Below are positions 9,815 to 18,273 of a DNA stretch of 64,000 bases, one piece after another. The notes beneath the pieces were generated by a model that saw only the letters and a list, made by a program, of their open reading frames with translations, was not told the DNA's origin and made no database searches. This DNA comes from Thalassoglobus neptunius (lineage in GTDB: Bacteria > Planctomycetota > Planctomycetia > Planctomycetales > Planctomycetaceae), in NCBI RefSeq assembly GCF_007859735.1, contig NZ_SIHI01000008.1, forward strand, positions 37,120-101,119, written 5' to 3'. The stretch's first letter is position 1. Each line of letters starts with the position of its first letter. The position numbers and the translations under genes are program-made.

Positions 9815-10561
9815 ATGTCTGACCAATACCGCGTTGAACTCGAAATCTTTACCGGTCCTCTCGATCTGTTGCTCTATCTGGTGCGACGAAACGAAGTGGA
9901 CATTAAAGACCTACCAATTGGTGAGATCGCGCAGCAGTTTCAAGACTTTCTGATGGTCTTGCAGCATCTCGATCTCGATTTGGTCGGAGATTTCGTTGTG
10001 ATGGCGAGCACTCTCGTTGAGATCAAGAGTCGAATGGTCTTGCCGAATGAAACGTCGGAAGACGAACCAGAGTTGAGTGCAGAATCGCAAGATCCCCGGT
10101 CCGATCTCGTGCTGCAACTCCTTGAGTACAAAAAGTTTAAAGATGCTGCGCTGGCGCTTCAGGAGCGTGCGGCGGAATGGCAGGAACGGTATCCGCGACT
10201 CGCCAATGAACGACCTTCGACCGGAAAAGACCCGTCGATCGATCGGATCAAAGAAGTTGAGCTATGGGACCTTGTGAGCGCGCTTGGTCGGATTCTGAAG
10301 AAGCAGGACGTGGAATCTGAATCGACCATTCGTTACGACGAGACTCCGATTCAAACGTATGTCGAGCAGATTTCACTGCGTGTGCAAGCTGAGCAGGAAG
10401 TGAAGTTCAGTACGCTGTTTGAGAAAGAAACGATTCGATCGAAGATCATCGGAATCTTCCTTGCCGTCCTGGAACTCGTCCGACATCACGGCTATCGGGC
10501 TGAGCAGAATGAAGACTTCGCCGAGATCGTGATCCGGCCGCCAGTTCCGGAAGAAGAGTAA
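9815..10561 (+). CDS. scpA: Segregation and condensation protein A (kleisin)
   Basis: ScpA bridges the SMC ATPase heads together with ScpB and is needed for chromosome compaction and segregation. The 248-residue product starts with the conserved block FTGPLDLLLYLVRRNEVDI and continues with LVGDFVVMASTLVEIKSRM, the N-terminal kleisin region that contacts the SMC neck. A variable middle and a C-terminal winged-helix region (FLAVLELVRHHGYRAEQ) follow. The ATG at 9815 puts the conserved region eight residues in. A GTG at 9791 is an alternative. scpB, often adjacent in other bacteria, is not in the window. Confidence 0.92.
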   Translation: MSDQYRVELEIFTGPLDLLLYLVRRNEVDIKDLPIGEIAQQFQDFLMVLQHLDLDLVGDFVVMASTLVEIKSRMVLPNETSEDEPELSAESQDPRSDLVLQLLEYKKFKDAALALQERAAEWQERYPRLANERPSTGKDPSIDRIKEVELWDLVSALGRILKKQDVESESTIRYDETPIQTYVEQISLRVQAEQEVKFSTLFEKETIRSKIIGIFLAVLELVRHHGYRAEQNEDFAEIVIRPPVPEEE

Positions 10562-10583
10562 GCAATTTATCTTCAGGGTCTCT

Positions 10584-10646
10584 CAACACTCACCTGAATT
10601 CGTTGCTTTCGATGAATGCTGAGATTGCCCAAGCGGCTGAGTGCCA
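10584..10646. repeat. 63-base intergenic element, copy F
   Basis: This copy lies between scpA and the end of fhcA. On the plus strand the ends are caacactc and gagtgcca, degenerate forms of the GTGCACTC/GAGTGCAC ends of the best copy at 58047-58109. Its internal segment, with TTTCGAT..ATGCTG, matches copy D (41927-41988) closely over the first 36 bases. Confidence 0.55.
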
Positions 10647-10709
10647 ACCTGAAATGAAGATGCTCTCACTGCCCCGATCGAATTGGTCCAGGAATGCGGG
10701 GCCGGGGCA

Positions 10710-12368
10710 TCAATCAGTCAGGCATTCAATTTCTTCGTGGTCATGGAGGTGAGAAAGGTCCACCGGATAGTTGCGGAATTGAATGGAGTACGATTCTTCA
10801 AACCATTTACGAATATGCGGGACGGCGTCTTCGTCGTATCCGGGAGAAACGTGCAGGAGTTTGCCTTCGCTGTCCGATCGGAGGTCTCCATCATCGACGA
10901 TTACTTCGCCGCGTCGAATGACGTATCGAGGCAACTCGAACATCAATTGAAGATCATCCTGCGGTTGATAGATAGTCACGTCGCCGTCAGCGCCCTGTCC
11001 GAGTTGACCCTTTCGTTTGAGTCCTAACATTCTCGCAGGTGCTGCTCGGGTGATGATCGCGATTTCATAGAGTGTGTATTCGCGATCAATTTCGGCGAGA
11101 GTGCAATGATCTCGAACACCAGCTGGCACGCTTTCGAGCATCTCGTCGCGTCGTGCTCGTTCCATGAGAAGGGCAATGATTTGCGGATACGCGAGGAATG
11201 AACCTCCGTTCGGATGATCGGTGCTCATGGCGACTCTCCAGAGATCGTCGATCAGCAAGTACCACTCAAGTCCGATCGCCCATTGCAGAGCGTGGACCAG
11301 CGATTTGTTTTTGTACTCGATCGGAACAATCCCACAGCCCGCTTCCATCTCTGTGTCGGAACTGAACCACTTTCTCCCGAAGACGTTGTGCAGAAAGTAT
11401 CCCAACGGTCCATCCCCGGTCATGGACGTCGTCTTTCCGAACATGACCTGTCCGACATCGACGGTCAAATTGTCGTGAGTGTTCACATACTCAACGAGTT
11501 CCGGAACCTTCGAGCAAAAGGTTTCCTGGGTGTCCGGATCTCCTCCGTAGCTGTGAAACTGGATGTGCGTCAGGTGACCGCGAAGCCCATCAAGAGCTTT
11601 CATGGTTTCGAGTGTCGTCGTGTAATTTCCGGGAATTCCGAGGTTGTTGCAGTGAACGTGAAGCGGATGAGGGAGCGCCAGTTCGTTGGTAGCTTGAGCC
11701 ACTCCCTGAACAATCTGTCGAGGAGTGATGCGAAACTGATCGATCTCGTCGTCGAGTGAACCGACATTGCCGCCGCCCTGCTTCCAGACTTCAACTCCCC
11801 CGGGATTGACGATTTTCGCTGAGTACCCTTTGGCTGCGCCGAGAAGCCAGGCGATATACGATTTGAGTCGGTCCTTCTCGCCGGCGGCAATCTGATCGAG
11901 GACATAGTGATTGTTTCCCATCAACAGGTAGAAGCCCTTGTCGATGATGGGGGTGTCTTGAAATTCTTCATGAACATGACGAGCAGCAATCGGAGGGACA
12001 GCTGCGTCGAACGCTGTCGTGTAGCCCAGTCCGGCGTACAGATATCCCGTGGCGAATGTGCTTGGAACACTTCCGACCGTTCCTGAACGCATGTGCTTGG
12101 TGCGTTTGTAAGGAGGCGAGTTGCGTTTGTCCTCCGGTTGCATTTTTCGGGCGGCATTGACCTTGGGACCAGCGATATGACAGTGCATATCGACCCCACC
12201 CGGCATGACAATCATTCCAGTGGCATCAATCTCCCGGTCTGGCCGTCGTGCAGCCACTTGAGATTTGGCGATGACGACTCCGTCTTCGATCCAAAGGTCT
12301 CGAACTTCTCCATCAATCTCATTTGCCGGATCGAAGAGTCGTCCACCGCGTATCTTGAGAAGTGCCAT
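10710..12368 (-). CDS. fhcA: Formylmethanofuran dehydrogenase subunit A / formyltransferase-hydrolase FhcA
   Basis: FhcA is the amidohydrolase-fold subunit that, in the FhcABCD complex of methylotrophs and planctomycetes, releases formate from formyl-methanofuran-type carriers at the end of H4MPT-linked formaldehyde oxidation. Seen here: the HCH metal site (His62, His64), the block PSTFATGYLYAGLGYTTAFD, IIDKGFYLLMGNN, a lysine in WLLGAAKGYSAKIVNPGG that may be the bridging ligand, HVHCNN (237-242), HLTHIQFHSYGG and the late Asp in MSTDHPNGGSF. The full length of 552 residues is normal. It is the third gene of a possible minus-strand run after the SGNH and DUF4159 genes, with a 101-base gap. 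Subunits B, C and D are not in the window. Confidence 0.9.
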   Translation of the reverse strand: MALLKIRGGRLFDPANEIDGEVRDLWIEDGVVIAKSQVAARRPDREIDATGMIVMPGGVDMHCHIAGPKVNAARKMQPEDKRNSPPYKRTKHMRSGTVGSVPSTFATGYLYAGLGYTTAFDAAVPPIAARHVHEEFQDTPIIDKGFYLLMGNNHYVLDQIAAGEKDRLKSYIAWLLGAAKGYSAKIVNPGGVEVWKQGGGNVGSLDDEIDQFRITPRQIVQGVAQATNELALPHPLHVHCNNLGIPGNYTTTLETMKALDGLRGHLTHIQFHSYGGDPDTQETFCSKVPELVEYVNTHDNLTVDVGQVMFGKTTSMTGDGPLGYFLHNVFGRKWFSSDTEMEAGCGIVPIEYKNKSLVHALQWAIGLEWYLLIDDLWRVAMSTDHPNGGSFLAYPQIIALLMERARRDEMLESVPAGVRDHCTLAEIDREYTLYEIAIITRAAPARMLGLKRKGQLGQGADGDVTIYQPQDDLQLMFELPRYVIRRGEVIVDDGDLRSDSEGKLLHVSPGYDEDAVPHIRKWFEESYSIQFRNYPVDLSHLHDHEEIECLTD

Positions 12369-12469
12369 CGCGCTACTTGAGTTCGAAGTTGGTACGTTTC
12401 GACTGGAGTGAACGTACAGTCTTGCTGAGACGAAATTGATTTGGGTGTGGGGGATGGAGTTTCAACGTT

Positions 12470-14845
12470 CTATTGGAACAATCCATAGAGAACGAGATTC
12501 ACTCCGATCTTCGCGGCATCTTCGGTCGAATAGCCCGCACATGCGGGAGTCGACTGACGTTCGAGTGCACAACTGAGGTCGTATTTGCTGTAGACCACAA
12601 CGTATTTCCCGTTGATCTGCACTCCTTCGAGAACTGCCTCTCCGACTGTGTCTCTCACGTTGAGAATCGATCCTCCCTTTCCATTCGGGGGGATTCTTCG
12701 ATTGACCCGACGCAGATCGTAACCAGTTTGCAGATTATAGATCTCATGTCCGGACGGAATTCGGGAGAGCGGTTCCCCAAAAATCTGTTCGATCATGCGA
12801 CGAAAACTCTCGTCGAATTCTTCGGCTCCGCAGCAGGCATCGGCAAACAGAAATCCGCCGTTCTCGAGATAAGCGCGAAGGCCGTCAGTTTCCTCTTCAC
12901 TGAGGAAGAAGTTCTTGCGGCCGTGCATGTAAATCATCGGGTATTCAAAGATCGCCAGATCGTTGGCTCGGAGATTTGGCATCTGCGGAGCGGAATCAAT
13001 TCCGACGGTTTCCAGTGCGGACTGAAGTCGGCGAAGAGCGTTGGGGGCGGTGTCCCAACCTCCGGTGTGTTGAAGGCGAGCGATTGTCATCCGGCCGCGA
13101 TTCATTTCATTGAGATCACTCGCAGTGAGAAGCTGAGGTGTTCGGAGTTTGTCCTGAAGTTCGCGACTAGTTGCGTAAGCAATCACATTCACGCCCAGCT
13201 TCATCGACTTGTCAATCTGTGACTTAATCTGCGGAAGTCGATCGCGAGAGTTGCTGAGAGTCCACTTGTTCCAGCGGCAGGCGTGATCAAACTCCGAGTA
13301 CATGATCGCCGTTCGACAGCCAACATCGACTCCCCACAACTCTGGCGGATTGTTGTCGAAGAGTTCTTCGCTGCGATAGACATCGTGAGTCTCTGGAAGT
13401 CGATAGAGTTGGTACTGATCGTCGAACAGGCGTTTGATCAGATCTCGAAATCCATCGTGAAAGTCGGCACTCTGGCAACTGTTGACAGCGAAGATGAATC
13501 CTCCCTGAAGAATGTATTGACGCAGAAGTTCAAGTTCCCGTCCCTGAATGGAATCGAGATCCTCTGATCCGGTCAACAACTGAACCGGGCTTTGCAGCAG
13601 CGAAGCGACTCCGTCTCCGTTGGCTGCCGCCCGCAGATCGACTACTTGCCAGCTCATCAGCTTTGGCCATTGATCGCGTTGAGAGATGTATGCTGTCAGA
13701 TTATTGGCGTCACGCTGGTGCTGATTCCAGGCATTCCCAGCGACATCACGAGTCTGTTGATCGCGCGGACCATACTTGATTTTGTTGATCAGAACGGGGG
13801 AGAGACCTTTCGAAAGAAACAACAGTGCGAAACTGGTCCCCACAACTTCGTTGCGTTGTGTTTCACTAATCCAGAATCCTTCGCGAGGGCTTTGTCGGTC
13901 GACCAGAAATCTGGCTCCTTCGCGATACCAGTCGTGATCGCCAAAGAAACGCCGTCCAGAGAATCGGCCAGCACGTTCAAGCCCATAGAGATAATACAAC
14001 AGCCATCCGCTTTCCCCAGGATTGCTGCGCACTTGAAAGTGACTGGAAAGCCATCGCACACCAGCATCGATTGCCTTTTGGGCTTCGCTGTCGTCTCCCG
14101 CACAACAGTCGATGCGACCTTGTTCATCAACGTCTGAATCGTCTTGCAACATCTCCTGAGTGATAATCAACGATGCCAGGCCAGCCACGGTCATGCTTCC
14201 GTACGCTGAGCCACCTTCGGTATAAGCCCAGCCAGCACCGTTGGGGTTGTCGACACTTCCGCTTTGAGCTTTCAGAAAGTGTTGTTGAACACGTTCCCAA
14301 ACCTCGCGGTCAACACTTGCTCCGGCATAGACCGCTTCACGAAGTCCTAAGACGGCAAACTGAGTGTTGCTGTTATCTCCTCCGCCGAGATCTCCATATC
14401 CCCAGTAGCCATCGCGTTCCTGAATGCGTTCGAGCCGAGCGGCCAGCCGCCCGATTTTTCCCGGTGCCCTGTCTCCCGCTGCGAGAGCCATGATCACCAT
14501 CGCGATTTCATACGTTTTGTTCGGATCGACACGCGGATTCTCAAGATGGCGCAAGGCTGCATCCACAGTTGGATGATCTGGCGACAGCCCTGAGTTTAAA
14601 AGGGCCAGTGTCGCCAGGCTGTTCACTCCGTCGCTGTAAGCTGCGAAATTTCCGGGTGTCCAGGTTCCATTGCGGGCTTGCTTGTCGATCAAATACTGCT
14701 GTCCACGCTCGATCGCGTTTAAGACCTGGTCGCGAAGCTGTTCATCACTGATCGGTTGTTGTTGAGAAAACACCCGGGCAGGTGACAGACAAATGAATGC
14801 GATGATCGCCAGGAATCCAATTCCGGACATTTTGCGATTGAGCAT
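12470..14845 (-). CDS. Secreted protein with helical toroid and two DUF4159 domains
   Basis: A signal peptide (residues 1-27, hydrophobic GFLAIIAFICLSPARVFS) precedes an N-terminal alpha/alpha-toroid of the terpenoid-cyclase/prenyltransferase-like type. That region has repeated patterns such as YLIDKQARNGTWTPG, RIQERDGYWGYGDLGG and FLVDRQSPREGFWI over roughly residues 40-390. Two DUF4159 modules follow, one around 400-600 (RQYILQGGFIFAVNSCQSAD) and one around 610-791 (AYLENGGFLFADACCGAEEF). DUF4159 resembles glutamine-amidotransferase-like folds of unknown role. A strong ribosome site, AAGGAGG, sits before the ATG at 14845. The upstream SGNH gene ends only 30 bases earlier, so the two form an operon. 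Confidence 0.8.
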   Translation of the reverse strand: MLNRKMSGIGFLAIIAFICLSPARVFSQQQPISDEQLRDQVLNAIERGQQYLIDKQARNGTWTPGNFAAYSDGVNSLATLALLNSGLSPDHPTVDAALRHLENPRVDPNKTYEIAMVIMALAAGDRAPGKIGRLAARLERIQERDGYWGYGDLGGGDNSNTQFAVLGLREAVYAGASVDREVWERVQQHFLKAQSGSVDNPNGAGWAYTEGGSAYGSMTVAGLASLIITQEMLQDDSDVDEQGRIDCCAGDDSEAQKAIDAGVRWLSSHFQVRSNPGESGWLLYYLYGLERAGRFSGRRFFGDHDWYREGARFLVDRQSPREGFWISETQRNEVVGTSFALLFLSKGLSPVLINKIKYGPRDQQTRDVAGNAWNQHQRDANNLTAYISQRDQWPKLMSWQVVDLRAAANGDGVASLLQSPVQLLTGSEDLDSIQGRELELLRQYILQGGFIFAVNSCQSADFHDGFRDLIKRLFDDQYQLYRLPETHDVYRSEELFDNNPPELWGVDVGCRTAIMYSEFDHACRWNKWTLSNSRDRLPQIKSQIDKSMKLGVNVIAYATSRELQDKLRTPQLLTASDLNEMNRGRMTIARLQHTGGWDTAPNALRRLQSALETVGIDSAPQMPNLRANDLAIFEYPMIYMHGRKNFFLSEEETDGLRAYLENGGFLFADACCGAEEFDESFRRMIEQIFGEPLSRIPSGHEIYNLQTGYDLRRVNRRIPPNGKGGSILNVRDTVGEAVLEGVQINGKYVVVYSKYDLSCALERQSTPACAGYSTEDAAKIGVNLVLYGLFQ

Positions 14846-14875
14846 ATTGAAATCCTCCTTGGACAGACCGAAACC

Positions 14876-15787
14876 TCAATCGATGATCGCAAAAATTTGA
14901 GTTTCCACTTCGACGATCAGTGGATCGAACTGGGCGATTTCGACGGCATTCTGACCTTGTTCGTGCTTTCGGAATCCAGTGAGGTAGGTGATGTTCTGAG
15001 GACGCCACCGGTGAAAGAACAGTTCGTTCTTGCGGCGAATCAAGGCGCGTAACTCGTCAGTATCTCCGACAGGATCTTGCTCTTCGAGACCGAATGCGTC
15101 GACGAATGCCGAAGCGGTTTCCCGGTAGCCGGTTGCATTGAGATGCAGGCCATTGTCACGCCACTGTTGATTCTCCGGTCGATGATTCAATGCATCGGTG
15201 AGATCGATGACAGCCTCTCCGCGACTCTCTCCGAATTTCTGAATCGCATCCGCGTAAAGTTGGATGTTTTGATTCGCCTGTTGAATGAAGCTCTTCGATT
15301 CTGAAGTTTGAACCGGAAAAGAAGACTCTTCGAGCGGAATCGGGAGCAAGTGGAGACACTCAATCTCCGGGTTGGAAACATCGCTAACAAGTTTTTCGTA
15401 TTGCTCGATGAATGCAGGCAACGCGTCAATCCCTCCTTCGGATTCCACTCCCCCATATCCGAAGACAATCACATCGGGCTTCAACTCTTTGACGAGTTCG
15501 ACCAGTCGCTGATATCCAACCTTGGGAGGATCAAAGATTCCGCGAGACTCTGCCCAGACTGTGTCGCCGCTCCAGCCCAGATTTCGGAATCGGATGTCTT
15601 GTCCCGGAAGACGACGCGTGAGCTCTAACTCCCAGTCTCCGTATTCCTGCTCTCTTTCGATGAGAGTGTTCCCGATCCATACGACCAGATCACCTTTTTC
15701 AAGCGTTGGTTCGTCCGCAGAAACAACTGAAAGGGGAACGATGAATCCGAGAGTGAAGAGACAGACGGATAATCGGTTCATCAGCAT
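14876..15787 (-). CDS. Secreted SGNH/GDSL-like hydrolase with altered nucleophile motif
   Basis: A signal peptide ending in VVSA (about residue 24) leads into an SGNH fold. Block I, normally GDS, reads GNTLIE at residues 39-44, so the serine nucleophile position is occupied by Thr or moved. Later blocks are present: a glycine segment in IRFRNLGWSGDTVW, a VIVFGYGGVES block, and the C-terminal D-x-x-H block in WRDNGLHLNATGY. Typical members are esterases acting on carbohydrate esters. The GNTLIE variant may be inactive or use another mechanism. The ATG at 15787 is chosen because AGGA lies seven bases upstream. An ATG at 15898 would place 37 unlikely residues before the signal peptide. Confidence 0.75.
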   Translation of the reverse strand: MLMNRLSVCLFTLGFIVPLSVVSADEPTLEKGDLVVWIGNTLIEREQEYGDWELELTRRLPGQDIRFRNLGWSGDTVWAESRGIFDPPKVGYQRLVELVKELKPDVIVFGYGGVESEGGIDALPAFIEQYEKLVSDVSNPEIECLHLLPIPLEESSFPVQTSESKSFIQQANQNIQLYADAIQKFGESRGEAVIDLTDALNHRPENQQWRDNGLHLNATGYRETASAFVDAFGLEEQDPVGDTDELRALIRRKNELFFHRWRPQNITYLTGFRKHEQGQNAVEIAQFDPLIVEVETQIFAIID

Positions 15788-16208
15788 TCTGAATTCCTGG
15801 CTGTAGGGTGTCTCAAATCGGAAATTGAATGAATGGCGTGCTCGGGGACCACTCGAACGATCGGGCAGTGAGGCTTTCTCAGTTGTGTTGAACGACATTC
15901 ACCAACTTCAATGGGCAACCACCTGCGTCAAATGAGTTGCGAAAGTTCACGGTTGAGCTTGAACCAGAACGTTCCCGGACTGCGAAGTCGTCTCGAAGAC
16001 GTCTACGCAGGCATTGGCTTGCTCGTTGGGTTCAAATTTCTCATCGAGGATACAAGATTCCGAACGATTGAACCATTCGCTGTGATGAAAATCGGTCCGC
16101 CGAGAAACACGTTGCTGACATCATCAAACGAAGACAGGTCGAACCGACGCGATGTCGGTTCGACCTGTTCCTGTCACGAGTTCGTCTCAATCTGCCGATT
16201 GACCGTTC
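15788..16208. other. Intergenic region with one strong hairpin
   Basis: No convincing gene is visible. The region separates two minus-strand genes and must contain the promoter of the SGNH/DUF4159 operon near 15800-15900 and the terminator of the HTH gene at 16134-16168. Confidence 0.5.
16134..16168 (-). terminator. Long perfect hairpin after the HTH/acidic-repeat gene
   Basis: A perfect 15-base stem (16134-16148 with 16154-16168, arms ACAGGTCGAACCGAC) has a five-base loop. It lies 40 bases downstream of the stop of the minus-strand gene. The tract after it on that strand is only moderately T-rich (CTTCGTTTG), so it may be a terminator or an RNA-stabilising stem. Confidence 0.6.
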
Positions 16209-17621
16209 TTAGCTATAGAGTCCGCCGAGTGCATTGAGGATCGCTCCCGAAATCGGGTTCGGAGTTGATGCGTTCGACATCGTATTGACGAGGTCAATCA
16301 TGACCACTCCGCAGACGAGGAGCAGAAGGCTCGCAATCGTCAGCCCAGCGAAAACGCCCGTTCCCCAGTCAGCATCCGATCCCGCTCGTCCGCGGATTCG
16401 TGATGGGTACTCCTCACCTTCTTCGTCGTCGAAGACATCGTCGTCCGCGTCAAAGACGTCCAGATCGTCCTCATCGCCGAAGACATCTTCTTCAATTTCC
16501 AGATCGTCTTCTTCAGCATCGAAGACATCCGATGATGCAAATTCCGATGCGGAACCTTCATCGTCGAGATCGAAGACACTGTCGCTTGTTCCCAATTCGG
16601 CTGAGCTGAGTGCGTTGTCGTCCGCATCAACAGTGTCGAGATCGAACACGCTGCTTGGACTTTCGTCCTCAAGCGGAGGAATCTCGAATTGTGTCTCAGC
16701 GACGGAATCGTCAGACAGAGCGTCCATCATAGGAATCGTCCCCGAGTGATCATCTTCCTCGAGGGAGATTCCGCTATCGTCTGCGGCATCGAGAGAAATT
16801 CCACTCTCATCGCTGACCAGAGAAATTCCGGAATCGTCATCCAGGTCGAGAGTGATTCCTTCGTCATCTTCGTCAGCGGTCAATTCGATTCCGCTGTCGG
16901 TTGGTCCCTCGAGAGCAATTCCGCTGCCAGCTCCAAGCATGAGAGAGCTGTCTTCGCCGATCAGAGAACTGTCATCGGTATCGAGTGAAATTCCGGAATC
17001 GTCGTCATCGGCGAATACGGACTGTTCATCTCCGCTGACACGGACAGCTTCGTGTTCGCTGCTCATCAGAGTGACATCACTTGCGTCGTCGTCGTCGCTC
17101 ACAAGCTTCACGTCGCTGTCGCTTCCGGTATCTTCCGCGACTTTCTCTGCTTCGTCAGGAGACCCCATGAGACGGACGTCGCTATCGCTGTCGCCCAGAT
17201 TCATCTCGGGAGCAGTTTTGTCTTCCTCAACCGGGATGTCGTCAGAACTGTCCAGCCCAACGAGTTTGACGTCGCTGTCGCTGTCGTCGATGAGATCGAT
17301 ATCAGGGCCACCGACGATTCGCACATCGCTATCGCTGCTCTTCAGCGAGTCGTCGAGATCCTCCAAACCACTCTTCGAGATGACGGTTGGCTGTTCGCCG
17401 ACATCATCCTGATCATCGTCATCGTCCAGAAGTGGAAGCTCAGGGTTGGAGTCAGCTCCGAATTCACGAGCCAATGCTTCGACATCATCGGTCTTAAACT
17501 TGAAGTTCCCGCGATCCGCAAACCCACGGATCTCATTCTGCTCCCGCATCCGCAACAACTCTGCGGGGGAAACGTTCAACATTTTGGCGGCTTCTTCGAG
17601 GCTCAGATACTTTTTCGACAT
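16209..17621 (-). CDS. Helix-turn-helix protein with acidic repeats and a C-terminal membrane helix
   Basis: Residues 1-55 form an excisionase/MerR-type helix-turn-helix (YLSLEEAAKMLNVSPAELL...RGNFKFKTDDVEALA). Residues 60-420 are extremely acidic and built from three kinds of short repeats: about five copies of SDSDV(R/K)LxG, about seven of DSGISL-type, and then SVFDLD/DVFDxD units. A single hydrophobic helix (FAGLTIASLLLLVCGVVMID) and a short tail close the 470-residue protein. The layout suggests a DNA- or protein-binding head tethered to the inner membrane by a long disordered acidic linker. Which side the linker lies on is not determined. No clear ribosome site precedes the ATG. The reverse strand contains a long Ser-rich open frame that is only a mirror of the Asp/Ser codons. 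Confidence 0.75.
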   Translation of the reverse strand: MSKKYLSLEEAAKMLNVSPAELLRMREQNEIRGFADRGNFKFKTDDVEALAREFGADSNPELPLLDDDDDQDDVGEQPTVISKSGLEDLDDSLKSSDSDVRIVGGPDIDLIDDSDSDVKLVGLDSSDDIPVEEDKTAPEMNLGDSDSDVRLMGSPDEAEKVAEDTGSDSDVKLVSDDDDASDVTLMSSEHEAVRVSGDEQSVFADDDDSGISLDTDDSSLIGEDSSLMLGAGSGIALEGPTDSGIELTADEDDEGITLDLDDDSGISLVSDESGISLDAADDSGISLEEDDHSGTIPMMDALSDDSVAETQFEIPPLEDESPSSVFDLDTVDADDNALSSAELGTSDSVFDLDDEGSASEFASSDVFDAEEDDLEIEEDVFGDEDDLDVFDADDDVFDDEEGEEYPSRIRGRAGSDADWGTGVFAGLTIASLLLLVCGVVMIDLVNTMSNASTPNPISGAILNALGGLYS

Positions 17622-18273
17622 TTGGGGTCGACTCCAGAATAGTGTCAGTCGGCGACAGGATGAGGAAATCGTTTTTCAAAGGAACCGCTCAGATCCTCCA
17701 TGACCGATGAGTAGTGGAGAGAAACATTCCACAACAGTCGCTAAATCGGTAAGACTCGACAGTCAAAATCAATGATCGTTGAGAATGTGCATCCTTATCC
17801 ATTATACGGATTATGACGGAGTGCGTCATTCTCCGGTCCGCCGCCCGGCAATCATCTTGTGAGGTCGGCGTGAACCGGTTCGTGTGCTCACGCTGACCGA
17901 ACGACTCGTCTCCTGAGTCGTCGATGCTGCTGTCGACGGAAGTTCATTTTGCGACACAAGTTTACGGTGTGCAAGATGTTCTGCAAAAGTTCGCTCTCTC
18001 AGCTCAAATTCTACGCTGTGTGACCGACACAGCAAAAGAATTCGCAGGTGTTGTCCTCAGAATTGTTCCGGATGATGCGGTTTGTCCGCATTGGACAGTC
18101 GACTTCATTTCCCGGTTCTTCCCGGCAGAAACTGCCGGTCTGCGAGATTCAGTTTTTTTTCTCACAGGACGCAAAATCGTTAAAGCTTCTCTATTCCCCC
18201 GGACGATAGCAGAGGTAACCCCCCCTGCGCACATTCCTCAGTGCGCCCTATGAGTTGATCACGAGGATCAAAC
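17622..18273. other. Divergent non-coding region
   Basis: No gene with supporting features is seen. The region lies between two divergent genes and should hold both promoters. It includes a small perfect hairpin (18122-18128 with 18132-18138, CCGGCAG/CTGCCGG) followed 13 bases later by eight T residues at 18152-18159, which could attenuate or end an upstream plus-strand transcript. GAGG at 18262-18270 serves the lipoprotein gene. Confidence 0.4.

Noticed and set aside
16234..16749. Long plus-strand open frame with Ser-rich product opposite the acidic-repeat gene
   Set aside because: It is the reverse reading of Asp/Ser/Glu codons and has no ribosome site or family features. The minus-strand frame has a clear helix-turn-helix and membrane helix.
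16700..17330. Regular short DNA repeats that could suggest a CRISPR array
   Set aside because: The period follows codons of SDSDV and DSGISL repeats within one gene, with no conserved spacer/repeat structure.
17052..17642. Second long plus-strand frame over the same gene
   Set aside because: Same reason: a mirror of biased codon use in the acidic repeats.
18122..18159. Small hairpin followed by eight T residues
   Set aside because: The stem is only seven pairs and 13 bases separate it from the T run, and no gene ends upstream on that strand. It is noted in the region entry but not called a terminator.
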